Assembly (NCBI GenBank): GCA_963769945.1
Contig: CAVYOA010000022.1
Coordinates: 39,414 to 103,413 of the forward strand
DNA length: 64,000 nucleotides
Direction: 5' to 3'
Source: WHSW01 sp963769945
GTDB taxonomy: Bacteria > Actinomycetota > Thermoleophilia > Solirubrobacterales > 70-9
Part shown: piece after piece, positions 47,736 through 56,187 of the stretch
Numbering within the stretch: position 1 is the first letter of the stretch
How the letters are laid out: the number at the start of each line of letters is the position of its first letter
Notes under the pieces: generated by a model
The model's database searches: none
Seen by the model: only the letters and a program-made list of their open reading frames with translations
Told to the model about the DNA's origin: nothing
Program-made: the position numbers and the translations under genes

Positions 47736-48839
47736 CTATCCCTGGGCCTCGGGCTCAAACGACCCGCTGAGCAGCTCGCTGCCCTCGATCGTCTCCTGCG
47801 AGGCTCCCGGCTGCACCGAGGTCGCGAGGTAGTAGCGGTAAGGGCCCGCAACGCGCAACGTCACCTCGTAGCTCGGCTCGCCGGCCGGTGCGTCGGCGGC
47901 GAGGCGGACGACGGTTTCGTCGGCCGTGGGCGCGGGCGCGCGCTCGATGATCTGGGCAGAGCCGGCAAGCGTTTCGAGCTGCGCCAGCGACTGGCGTACG
48001 AAAGTGGGGAAGTCGAGCTTGGGATCCTCGGAGATCCAAAGCTGAGCGTCGGCGCCGCCGTCGTCGGCGACCGCGGCGAACGTGGCGCCGCTCTGCGGGT
48101 TGACCTGCTTCCAGCCGGCCGGCAGCGCGAGCGAGTAGGCCGAGCCTCGCACGAGCTCGGCGCTGTCGTTCTTGACGGCCGCGGCCCGAGCCTCCTTGCC
48201 GGCGCCGGTGGGGACGATCGCGGCGCCGTCGTCGGCGGCAGAGCCCGCAGCCGCTGGAGCCGCAGTCTGGGTCGGTTGAACCTCTGAGCCGCCACCCTGG
48301 ATCAGCAGCAGGCCGCCGACGACCGCGGCGGCCGCGAGCGGAATGCTCAAGACCCGCCAGGTGCGACTTGACGGGTTCAGCGCCGGAAGCTTGCGAACGG
48401 GCTTGCGCTGAAACTTGGGGCGTCGGTTCAACTCCGGCAGCTTCAGAGTCGGCACCGTGAGCTTCGGCAGTGCCACAGCGGGCACGCTCAGCTTCGGCTT
48501 TGTCAGCTTCGGTAGCGCCACCTTCGCAGTGCTGAGACGGGCGCGACGGCTTGGCTTGACCTCGTCGGGGCGGACCGCATCGGGCAGGGCCAGGGCGCGC
48601 TCGAGCTCGGCGATCTCCTCGAGCCCTCGGTCCTGCACCTCGTGGGTGGCGAACGGCTGCGCGCAAACCGAGCAGTTCAGGCGGCGGATCGCGTGCGCAG
48701 GGATCGTCCCGGGCAGGCGAATCTGAGTGTCGGCGCCGCAGGAGTCGTGGTGTGCGGCGACGACCCGAATCGGCTCGCTCGCCGGCGGTTCGGGAAATCC
48801 ACCGTTTTCACGGGTTTCAGGCAGCAGTGTTTGCACCAC
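47736..48839 (-). CDS. zinc-ribbon, PKL-repeat, single-TM protein of unknown function
   Basis: 367 residues. N-terminal cysteine pairs (DSCGADTQIRLPG ... LNCSVCAQPF) suggest a zinc ribbon. A cytoplasmic repeat zone follows (~105-140) with VALPKLTKPKLSVPAVALPK-type units. One membrane helix lies at ~165-182 (VLSIPLAAAAVVGGLLLI). The outer domain (~230-367) begins SAYSLALPAGWKQVNPQSGA and resembles lipoprotein-like LpqN/Mog1-type folds, but this is only a shape impression. It probably links a cytoplasmic zinc ribbon to an extracytoplasmic ligand-binding domain. Confidence 0.62.
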   Translation of the reverse strand: MVQTLLPETRENGGFPEPPASEPIRVVAAHHDSCGADTQIRLPGTIPAHAIRRLNCSVCAQPFATHEVQDRGLEEIAELERALALPDAVRPDEVKPSRRARLSTAKVALPKLTKPKLSVPAVALPKLTVPTLKLPELNRRPKFQRKPVRKLPALNPSSRTWRVLSIPLAAAAVVGGLLLIQGGGSEVQPTQTAAPAAAGSAADDGAAIVPTGAGKEARAAAVKNDSAELVRGSAYSLALPAGWKQVNPQSGATFAAVADDGGADAQLWISEDPKLDFPTFVRQSLAQLETLAGSAQIIERAPAPTADETVVRLAADAPAGEPSYEVTLRVAGPYRYYLATSVQPGASQETIEGSELLSGSFEPEAQG

Positions 48840-48950
48840 GGTCTACTCATCGGAGATCGCCAGATAGACCTTGAGAGCCGCCAGGCGTGAATCGGGCTTT
48901 GGGCAACCGAGATCACACAAACCCGGCGCCTGCGGTGAGAAGATCAAGGC

Positions 48951-50507
48951 ATGGCCTCAGGCGTGATCATGTTCTTCTACAAACGGCTTGGCGGCGCCTA
49001 TCCGATGACCTTTCTCGCCGTCGAACTGCACTCGGCGCTGCTCATCGTCGCTGGCTGGGGCGCCCTGTTCACCGTCTACTACGAGGGCTCTGCGGCGGAG
49101 TATCTGACCGTGCTTGCAATCGGCTTGGTGCTGACCGAATGCGCGCTCCTCGCGGTTCTCACCAGGGTCAGGCCGCTGACGCGACCGCTCAAGGACTGGA
49201 TCGATGGCGAGCGCAGCGAGGAGGCCAGCCAGCGCGCCTGGAGCGCGGCGGTCTCGATGCCGTTGCATCTGGTCAAGCGCGATCTGCCGGTGCCGGTGCT
49301 GATCTCGGTACTGACCACCTGCGCGGTCGGTGTCTGGGTGCTCGATCTCAGCTGGCCCACCTTCTTTCCCCTGCTCGCCGCCGCGCTGGTCGCCACCGGC
49401 TACGCGGCGATCTTGCACTACCTCGCGATCGAGATCGGCATGCGACCGCTGTTGGTGGACATCAACCGCAGCCTCTCTCCGCGAATGTCGGCCGACTTCT
49501 GGGCCGTGCCGCTGCGCCTGCGCCTCGCCGTCGCGCTGCCGCTGATCAACCTGATCACGGGCCTCGTCGTCGCAGCGCTGACCTCGGACGGCGGCGAGGG
49601 CGCCAACCTCGGCGTCGACGTGCTCGTCGCGCTGCTGGTCGCGACGACGATCTCGCTCGAGCTCACCTGGATGCTGTCGAAATCGATTCTGCGCCCGCTG
49701 CGAGACCTCGAGCGAGCGGTGGAGCAGGTGCGCGGCGGCGACTACGGCGCCGCCGTCGCGGTGACGACCGGCGACGAGCTCGGCGTGCTCGCAGCCAACT
49801 TCAACCAGATGGTCGAGGGGCTGGCCGAGCGCGAGCGCCTGCGCGAGGCATTCGGCACCTATCTCGACAAGGAGGTCGCCGAGTACATCCTCTCCGAGGG
49901 CTTCAACGAGGAGGGGGTGGAGATCGAGGTGACGGTGATGTTCTGCGATGTGCGCGACTTCACCGAGTTCGCTTCCGATGCCTCACCGGAGGAGATCGTT
50001 GCCGCGCTCAACGGCCTGTTCGAGGTCGTGGTTCCGATCATCGCCGCCGAGGGTGGCCACATCGACAAGTTCGAGGGCGATGGCCTGCTGGCCGTCTTCG
50101 GCGCGCCCGAGCCCTTCCCCGATCATGCCGACCGGGCGGTTCGCGCTGCGATCAAGATCGCGGCGAAGGTCAACGACGAGGGCGGTGCCGGCACCTTTCG
50201 CGTCGGCGTCGGCGTCAACACCGGCCGCGTCATCGCCGGCGCGATCGGCGGCGCCGGCAGGCTCAACTTCTCGGTCATCGGCAGCGCCGTCAACGTCGCC
50301 TCGCGCGTCGAGGCGCACACGCGCGAGACCGACGACTCGGTCCTGATCACGGCCGAGACCTGGAAGCGGCTCTCGCACGAATTCGAATCCGAGTGCCGCG
50401 GACCGGCGGAGTTGCGAGGCGTCAACGAGCCCCTGACCCTGTACGCGCCTAAGCTCGCCGGGAGCGAGGTCTCGGTCAGCTCGGGCGGGACCAGGGTGAG
50501 CCCGTAA
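48951..50507 (+). CDS. class III adenylate/guanylate cyclase with membrane and HAMP domains
   Basis: 518 residues. About six membrane helices (residues ~15-245), then a HAMP linker (ILRPLRDLERAVEQVRGGDY) and a cyclase domain: VTVMFCDVRDFTEFASDASP with the first metal Asp, HIDKFEGDGLLAVFGAPEPF with the second, GVGVNTGRVIAGAIGG, and RLNFSVIGSAVNVASRVEAH with the transition-state Asn and Arg. It resembles mycobacterial six-helix HAMP cyclases. Predicted to make cAMP in response to a membrane signal. Divergent from the zinc-ribbon/TM gene across 111 bp in which I see no clear promoter. Confidence 0.9.
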   Translation: MASGVIMFFYKRLGGAYPMTFLAVELHSALLIVAGWGALFTVYYEGSAAEYLTVLAIGLVLTECALLAVLTRVRPLTRPLKDWIDGERSEEASQRAWSAAVSMPLHLVKRDLPVPVLISVLTTCAVGVWVLDLSWPTFFPLLAAALVATGYAAILHYLAIEIGMRPLLVDINRSLSPRMSADFWAVPLRLRLAVALPLINLITGLVVAALTSDGGEGANLGVDVLVALLVATTISLELTWMLSKSILRPLRDLERAVEQVRGGDYGAAVAVTTGDELGVLAANFNQMVEGLAERERLREAFGTYLDKEVAEYILSEGFNEEGVEIEVTVMFCDVRDFTEFASDASPEEIVAALNGLFEVVVPIIAAEGGHIDKFEGDGLLAVFGAPEPFPDHADRAVRAAIKIAAKVNDEGGAGTFRVGVGVNTGRVIAGAIGGAGRLNFSVIGSAVNVASRVEAHTRETDDSVLITAETWKRLSHEFESECRGPAELRGVNEPLTLYAPKLAGSEVSVSSGGTRVSP

Positions 50508-50542
50508 TCGCCGGCCGCGGCCCCGTCCGAACCCAAACCCTT

Positions 50543-50567
50543 GTTCGCAAGCGGCCCAGCCGGGTAG
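50543..50567 (+). promoter_or_regulatory. sigma-B-like promoter
   Basis: GTTC (50543-50546), a 15-base spacer, then GGGTAG (50562-50567) match the general-stress sigma-B/sigma-F pattern (GTTT, 12-16 bases, GGGTAT), about 45 bp before the CsbD-like gene. CsbD itself is a sigma-B regulon member in Bacillus, which supports the reading. Not tested against chance occurrence. Confidence 0.45.
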
Positions 50568-50612
50568 TGGAAGGGCTCACGCTTGAACACGAGAACGATT
50601 GAAAGGCAGTCA

Positions 50613-51119
50613 ATGAGCTCAGAGGAACGTGAGGTAACCAGGGAGGGAGTCTTCGGCAAGGTCGCCGGCAAGGCAAAGGAGATCGCCGGAGACCTGACCA
50701 ACAACGACGATCTCGCCCGCGAGGGCCGACTTCAGCAAGACCAGGTCGATGCCAGCGCCGACGCCGCCGAGGCGAAGGCCGACGCCGACGCAAGCGAGGA
50801 GTTGGCCGACGTCGAAGAAGAGGCGACCGAGCTCGAGCAGGAGCAGAAGGAGCTCGAGGCCGAGGTCGAGGCACGCCAGGCCGAAGAGCGCGCCGAGCAG
50901 GCGCGCCGTGCGCAGGAGGCACAAGCCGAGTCGAAGGCCGCGGACCAGATCGACGCCGTCGAGAACCAGCGCGAGACTCAGGAGAAGGTCGCGGCCGCCG
51001 AGAAGGCGCAGGCCGAGACTCAGCGCTCAGAAGCACAAAGCAACGCGGGCACGCTCGAGCAGCAAGCAGCTGCGGCCGAAGCCCGTGCCAACCAGCTCGA
51101 TCCGAAGGAGAACGCATGA
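50613..51119 (+). CDS. CsbD-like stress protein with long coiled coil
   Basis: 168 residues from the ATG at 50613 (AAAGG upstream). The first ~45 residues contain a CsbD-like motif (GKVAGKAKEIAGDLTNNDDL, then AREGRLQQ). The rest is a continuous Ala/Glu/Gln coiled coil with no hydrophobic core, much longer than ordinary CsbD (~60 residues). Such hydrophilic helical proteins resemble LEA-type desiccation proteins. Translationally coupled to the next gene (ATGA) and preceded by a sigma-B-like promoter. Confidence 0.75.
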   Translation: MSSEEREVTREGVFGKVAGKAKEIAGDLTNNDDLAREGRLQQDQVDASADAAEAKADADASEELADVEEEATELEQEQKELEAEVEARQAEERAEQARRAQEAQAESKAADQIDAVENQRETQEKVAAAEKAQAETQRSEAQSNAGTLEQQAAAAEARANQLDPKENA

Positions 51120-51784
51120 GCATTCAAGGAATCGCAAGAACAGGACTGACCGTGGCGCTCAAGGTCGTCCGCATGCCGGCCGACGTCGTGCTCGACCGCG
51201 CGCCCGACAACAAGATCACGTCGTCGGTGCGCGGAGTGCTCGACCGCGCTGATGCCGCCACCCGCGGCACCGCTGGAGTCGTGCTCTCAGACAGCGAGCT
51301 CAAGGAGCAGGCCAGCGATGGCCGCGCAGCAGCCGACGAGCGCGCCCGCGCAGCCGAGCTCAAGGCAAGGGCCGAGCAGAAGCGCCAAAACGCCGCGGCA
51401 AAGGCGCAGAGCGACAAGGCTGCCGCCGACAAGCGCCGCAGGCAGGCTGAGCAACGTGCTGCCGACGAGAAGAAGAAGGCGCAGAAGCGACGCAACGAGA
51501 CCAAGGCCAAGGCAAAGGAGGCCGAGGAAAAGCAGAAGGCGAGCGCGCGCAAGAAGTCCGTGGCCGCCAAGGAGACGGCCAGCGAGAAGGCCCAGGACGA
51601 GCGCACCGAGGTTCTGCAGGCGAAGGCCGAGGCCGTCGCCGAGCGCAAGGAAGCCGCCGAGAGCAAGGCAGAGGCTCGCAAGCTCAAGCAGGCGACGGAG
51701 CGCGCGAAGCAGGAGCGAAAGAACCAGGGCAACTCAACGAGCGCCCAGACCAAGAACACGAGTGGTTCCAAGACCACCACGTAG
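51116..51784 (+). CDS. Lys/Ala/Glu-rich coiled-coil protein, unknown function
   Basis: 222 residues. A short N-terminal segment with defined sequence (IARTGLTVALKVVRMPADVV, residues ~5-24) is followed by ~150 residues almost entirely Ala, Lys, Glu, Arg and Gln (RRRQAEQRAADEKKKAQKRR). The tail is Ser/Thr/Asn-rich. Strongly basic, so nucleic-acid coating or an LEA-like protective role is conceivable, but this rests on composition only. Coupled to the CsbD-like gene, with a further gene starting immediately after its stop. Confidence 0.65.
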   Translation: MSIQGIARTGLTVALKVVRMPADVVLDRAPDNKITSSVRGVLDRADAATRGTAGVVLSDSELKEQASDGRAAADERARAAELKARAEQKRQNAAAKAQSDKAAADKRRRQAEQRAADEKKKAQKRRNETKAKAKEAEEKQKASARKKSVAAKETASEKAQDERTEVLQAKAEAVAERKEAAESKAEARKLKQATERAKQERKNQGNSTSAQTKNTSGSKTTT

Positions 51785-52102
51785 ATGAGCCGGCTGCGCT
51801 ATCTGAACCCGTTTCGGATCCGGGCCGCCGTCCGCGAGATCAAGCAGGTCTCGTCGGGGGGCGGCCCGTCGCAGGTACGGCTCGTCAGCGTCGGCCATCC
51901 CGAAGGCTGGTTCTTGCCGACGAGCGAGATCATGCTCGAGGTCAAGGCCAAGGACGGCACGGTCTCGTGCTTCGCCCCGGCCTTTCCGGTGCCCTGGCCC
52001 GCCGCGTGGGCCTGGCGGATCGCGCGCCTGCTCCACGTACCGCTGGTGCGCTCGATCGAGCCCGAGACACTCGGCTTCTCGGTCCCGGTGCCGCGGCGCT
52101 AG
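51785..52102 (+). CDS. small protein of unknown function
   Basis: 105 residues. The ATG abuts the previous stop. It opens with a basic segment (MSRLRYLNPFRIRAAVREIK), has a beta-like middle (VRLVSVGHPEGWFLPTSEIM, then LEVKAKDGTVSCFAPAFPVP) and a Trp-rich helix (WPAAWAWRIARLLHVP). No domain recognised. It appears to be the third gene of the stress-type operon and converges on xseB 22 bp away. Confidence 0.6.
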   Translation: MSRLRYLNPFRIRAAVREIKQVSSGGGPSQVRLVSVGHPEGWFLPTSEIMLEVKAKDGTVSCFAPAFPVPWPAAWAWRIARLLHVPLVRSIEPETLGFSVPVPRR

Positions 52103-52124
52103 GCGCGCTGCGGCGGGCGGAGCT

Positions 52125-52367
52125 CTAGGCGTCCGCGTCGCCTGTCGGCCGTTCGAGCTCCTCGACGAGCTCGTCGAGCTTGAGCTCCTTGAGCTGGCCG
52201 GAGACGGCGTCGAGCTCTGACTTGCAGAACCCGATCAGCCCCTTGGCCTCGGTGCAGAGCTCGAGCGTCTCGCGCAGCTCGGCCTCGCCCGAGTCGAGGC
52301 GGGCGATGATCTGCTCGAGGCGCGCCGAGGCGCTCTCGTAGTTATTTGGTGGCGTCGTCGCTTCCAT
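52125..52367 (-). CDS. xseB: exodeoxyribonuclease VII small subunit
   Basis: 80 residues. SYESASARLEQIIARLDSGE-like opening (YESASARLEQIIARLDSGEA) and the ELRETLELCTEAKGLIGFCK helix are the XseB signature. It forms the multi-subunit stalk with XseA, degrading single-stranded DNA from both ends. It overlaps the end of xseA, as is usual for this pair. Confidence 0.92.
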   Translation of the reverse strand: MEATTPPNNYESASARLEQIIARLDSGEAELRETLELCTEAKGLIGFCKSELDAVSGQLKELKLDELVEELERPTGDADA

Positions 52368-53781
52368 CGGCTGGCTTCGGTTGGCGCGTCGGGGTCGACC
52401 GTAGCGCCGACAGCATCGTCGGCGAAGCGGATGACAACGTCGCGGCGCTCGCGCGCGGCGGTCGCGGTGACGACCGCGTCACCCGCCGGCATCGGTGACG
52501 AGCGCGTAGCCGCGCTCGAGCGTGCGCTGGGGATCGTGGCTGTCGACGGCCCGTGCGAGGGCGTCGAGGCGGCGTCCGTCGGTTGCGAGCGCGGCCGTGG
52601 TGCGAGCGTGAAGCGACCGTGCCACGGCGGTGAGCTGGCTGCGAGCGGCAGCGTCGGCGGCGCCGAAAGAGGAGCCCTTGCGCGCGACGACGAGCGCGTG
52701 GGTGCCGGCGAGCTGCACGCGCTGACCGATGCCGCGGCTCGCGGAAGCGCGGATCTCGCGCAGCATCTGGTGCAGGCGCGCGCGCTCGTCGCGCAGCGAG
52801 CGCGTCGGCGCGCGCGAGCAGGCGGCGAGGCGCTGGGCGCGGATGGCGATCGCCGCGGTCGCAGCGCGCGAGGTCAGGCTCGCGGCGGTGCGCATGTGGG
52901 CCCGGGCGGTGTTGACGTCGAGCTGCACGAGCGTTTCGGCGGCGTGGGTCGGCGTCGAGCAGGAGACGGCGGCGACGTCGTCGATCAGGGTGCGGTCGAC
53001 CTCGTGGCCGACGGCGCTGACGACCGGCAGGCGCAGGTTGGCGATCGTGCGACAGAGGTTCTCGTCGCAGAAGGCCCAGAGGTCGGTGAGCGAGCCGCCG
53101 CCGCGACAGACGACGGCGACCTCGACCTGCGGCTGCTCGGCAAGGCGTCGCAGGGCGCTTGCGATCGCGGGCGCGGCGCGGCGATCCTGCACCGGCGCGT
53201 CGGCCCAGACGATCGTCCCGCGCCAGCCGCGGCGCTCGAGCCCGGCGAGCAGGTCGGCACAGGCAGCGCTCTTGCGAGCGGTGACGACGCCGATCGTCTT
53301 CGGCAGCGCCGGGCGGGGGAGGGCACGCTGGAGCTCGAACAGGCCCTCGGCCTGAAGCTTTCGCCGCGAGGCCTCGAGCTGGGCAAGCAGGTCGCCCTCG
53401 CCGGCGAGGCGGATGTAGGTGGCGCGAAAGGAGAAGCTCGGCGAGGCGGTCTTCGAGCCGGGGTAGTAGTCGGGACCGCCGGCGATCACGACCTCGGCGC
53501 CGTCTTTGAGCGCGCCCTCGGCCAGCTTCAGCTTGTCGAGGTCGGAGTTCCAGATCGCACAGCGCGCGGCGCCGTCGGCGTCGCGAAGCTCGAAGTAGGT
53601 CGAGGTGCGCGAGTGGTTGAGGTTGAAGACCTCGCCGATCAGCAGCACCCGCGGCCGCTGCTTGAGGAAGTCCTTGAAGCCGGCGGCCCAGGAGCCGACG
53701 GTGAACGGGCCGGGGAGGTCGGGATCGTCTTGCGTCGCGGGGATTGAGCTCGGTTCCGGGGAGCGTGGGTTCGCTGCTCAC
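52342..53781 (-). pseudogene. xseA: exodeoxyribonuclease VII large subunit, frame broken
   Basis: The pieces join to a complete XseA of ~475 residues. It starts at GTG 53781 (SSEPTLPGTELNP), shifts frame at the GGGG run 53739-53742, continues ATQDDPDLPGPFTVGSWAAG and VLLIGEVFNLNHSRTSTYFE (OB fold), then TIGVVTARKSAACADLLAGL, VCRGGGSLTDLWAFCDE and AVGHEVDRTLIDDVAAV (catalytic core), to TLERGYALVTDAGG. An extra base at 52484-52486 makes a premature TGA; past it the frame reads GDAVVTATAARERRDVVIRF. A further shift near 52390 would give a TAA at 52342. Probably sequence errors in a working gene. Confidence 0.88.
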
Positions 53782-53870
53782 AACCCGATTCTTGCCGACC
53801 GGTCGGCGCTCACGAGCCGAGCGCCAGCTGACGCCCCATAGTGGTAGCCAGCTGCCGCTCGGCTTCGAGC

Positions 53871-55338
53871 TCAGTGCGCCAGCGCCGGTTGGGCGTGCGG
53901 GTCGACTGCCGGCGCGCCGCTTTCGAGCAGCAGCGCCGTGGCGACAGCGCCGAACGCGAAGATCCCCGCCGCCCACCAGAACGCGGTCGTGTAGCCGTGC
54001 ACCGCGGCCTCGGCCATCAGCGCCTGCGTCGGCGCGGAGCCGGCGGCGAACGAGGTCACCGCGGTCGCTGAGATCGTGCTCAGCAGGGCGGTGCCGATCG
54101 AGCCGCCGACCTGCTGGCTGGTGTTGACCATCGCCGAGGCGACGCCGGAGTCGTCGCGGGCGACGCGTGCGGTTGCGCTCGCGATCGACGGGGCCATGAT
54201 CAGGCCGAAGGCGATGCCCGAGTCCGATCAGCGCCGGCAGCACGCTGGCCGCATAGGTCGAGGTGACCTCGAGCTGGTCAAGAACAGCATCGCCGCCGCG
54301 GCCAGCGCCATCCCGGTGGGGACGAGCGGTCGCGGGCCGGTGCGGGGCAGCAGCCGGGCGCTGACTTGGGTCGCCGTGGCGATGATGCAGACGACCATCG
54401 GCAGGAAGGCGAGGCCGGTTTCGACCGGCGAGAAGCCCGAGCGTCTGCTGCAGGTAGAAGGTGAGGAACAAGAAGACGCCGAACATCCCGGCGCCGGCGA
54501 CGGCCACCGCCAGGTAGGAGCCGCCGCGGGTGCGGTCGAGGACGACGCGCATCGGCAGCAGCGGGTTGGCGACGCGGCGCTCGATCGCGACGAAGGCGGC
54601 GAGCAAGAGGACGCCGGCGCCGAGGCTGATGATCGTCAGCGTCGCGCCCCAGCCGTCGGATTCCGCGCTCGAGAAGCCGTAGACGATCCCGAACAGGCCG
54701 AGGGTGGCGGTGATCGCACCCGGAACGTCGATCTTCGCGGCGCTGTCTCGGACCTCGTCGACGATCAGGGCGAAGGCGCCGATCGCGGCCGGAATCGCGA
54801 AGGCGAGGTTGACGTACATGGTCCAGCGCCAGGAGATGTACTCGGTGAGGATGCCGCCGAGCAGAAGACCGATGGCGGCACCACCGCCGGCGATCGCGCC
54901 GAAGACGCCGAACGCCTTGCCGCGCTCGGCCGGGTCGGTGAAGGTCGTGGTCAGCAGCGCGAGCGCGCCAGGGGCGAGCAGTGCGCCGAACACGCCCTGC
55001 AGCGCGCGCGAGGCGATCAGCATCTCGAAGCTGGTCGAGGCGCCGCCGATCGCAGAGGCGGTGGCGAACCCGAGCAGGCCGACGATGAAGACGCGCTTGC
55101 GACCGAAGATGTCGCCGATGCGCCCGCCGAGCAACAGCAACGAGCCGAACGCGAGGGCATAGGCCGTGATCACCCACTGGCGATCGTCGTCGGAGAAGCC
55201 GAGATCGGCCTGGGCGGAGGGGAGGGCGATGTTGACGATCGTCACGTCGAGGACGACCATCAGCTGCGCGATCCCGATCACGCCGAGGATCCACCAGCGG
55301 CGGTTGTTCTCGGAGAGGGCTTGAATCTTCTTCGTCAT
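53871..55338 (-). pseudogene. DHA2-type MFS drug-efflux transporter, three frame breaks
   Basis: Joined, this is a 14-helix EmrB/QacA-like exporter. The start MTKKIQALSENNRRWWILGV leads into helix 1 with LDVTIVNIALPS (motif D1) and the loop GGRIGDIFGRKRVFIVG (motif A). The frame changes at 54436-54438 (one extra C in CCC), near 54276-54278 (one base missing) and at 54217-54219 (extra C). The intact pieces between read SPVETGLAFLPMVVCI and then APSIASATARVARDDSG to the end. It is divergent from a TetR gene, the normal arrangement for such pumps. Confidence 0.85.
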
Positions 55339-55410
55339 CTCGGGCTCCTGTTCGGCTGTCGCTGTCGGTGGACCGCTAAGCGGAGGGCTAACCTCAACTT
55401 ATGGACGCAA

Positions 55411-55448
55411 CGTATCACAAATGGAGCAGATCTCTCCGTTTAGATACG
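55411..55448. promoter_or_regulatory. nested inverted repeat between efflux pump and TetR
   Basis: CGTATC (55411-55416) mirrors GATACG (55443-55448). Inside, AAATGGAG (55419-55426) mirrors CTCCGTTT (55434-55441) with one mismatch. The symmetric 38-bp element lies 12 bp before the TetR ATG and ~70 bp before the MFS start. It is very probably the operator of the divergent TetR. Confidence 0.6.
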
Positions 55449-55459
55449 CTGTGTGACCA

Positions 55460-56129
55460 ATGACCACTGAGGCGACCAAGACCGAGCAAGCCGCTGCGAG
55501 CCGACGCGGAGCGAAACCGCGAGCGCATCCTCGACGCCGCGAACGACCTCTTCGCCGAGCGCGGGCTCGGCGTGACGATGGACGAGATCGCGGCGCGGGC
55601 CGGCGTCGGGGTGGGGACCGTCTATCGCCGCTTCCCCGACAAGGAAGAGCTGGTCGACGCGCTGTTCGAGCAGAAGGTCGGGGTGATGGCCGGCTTCGCC
55701 GACGAGGCGCTCGAGTTCGAAAGCGCCTGGGACGGGCTCGCGCACCTGATCGAGAGCGCCTCGACCCTTCATTTCGAGAACCGGGCCATGCGCGAGCTGC
55801 TCTTCGGCCACGATCGCGGTCGTGAATGGCTGGCGCGGGGAAGGGCGCTGATGAAGCCAAGGGTGTCGAAGCTGGTCGAGCGAGCCAAGGCGGAGGGGAC
55901 GCTTCGAGCCGACATCGAGGCGCTCGACGTGCCGCTGATTCAGATGATGATCGTCGCGGTGATGGAGTACACCGCCGACGCCAAGCCCGACGTCTGGCGT
56001 CGCCAGCTCCAGATCATCCTCGACGGTCTGCGCGCCCGCCGCGACGCACCGACACCGTTGCCGGTCGAGGCGCTTGAGGACGAGCAGCTCGCGACGGCGA
56101 TGGCGAACTGGAAGCTGGGACGGCGCTAG
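55460..56129 (+). pseudogene. TetR-family repressor, one frame break near the start
   Basis: ATG 55460 opens MTTEATKTEQ; one indel between about 55490 and 55510 moves to the frame AERNRERILDAANDLFAERG, then TMDEIAARAGVGVGTVYRRF and PDKEELVDALFEQKV, a typical TetR HTH. The C-terminal part (LEFESAWDGLAHLIESASTL) is the ligand domain. About 220 residues when joined. It lies divergent from the MFS exporter and probably represses it. The break is likely an error, since both pieces are otherwise intact. Confidence 0.85.
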
Positions 56130-56187
56130 AGGGACGGGAGGGCCGACCTGAGCGCTGGCGCAAGCGGTGGGATAGGGTCGCATTGAG

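Noticed and set aside
52342..55338. One continuous 998-residue minus-strand reading frame
   Set aside because: It begins as the MFS transporter, loses sense at a frame change, and ends in out-of-frame xseA. It is an artefact of indels, not a fusion protein.
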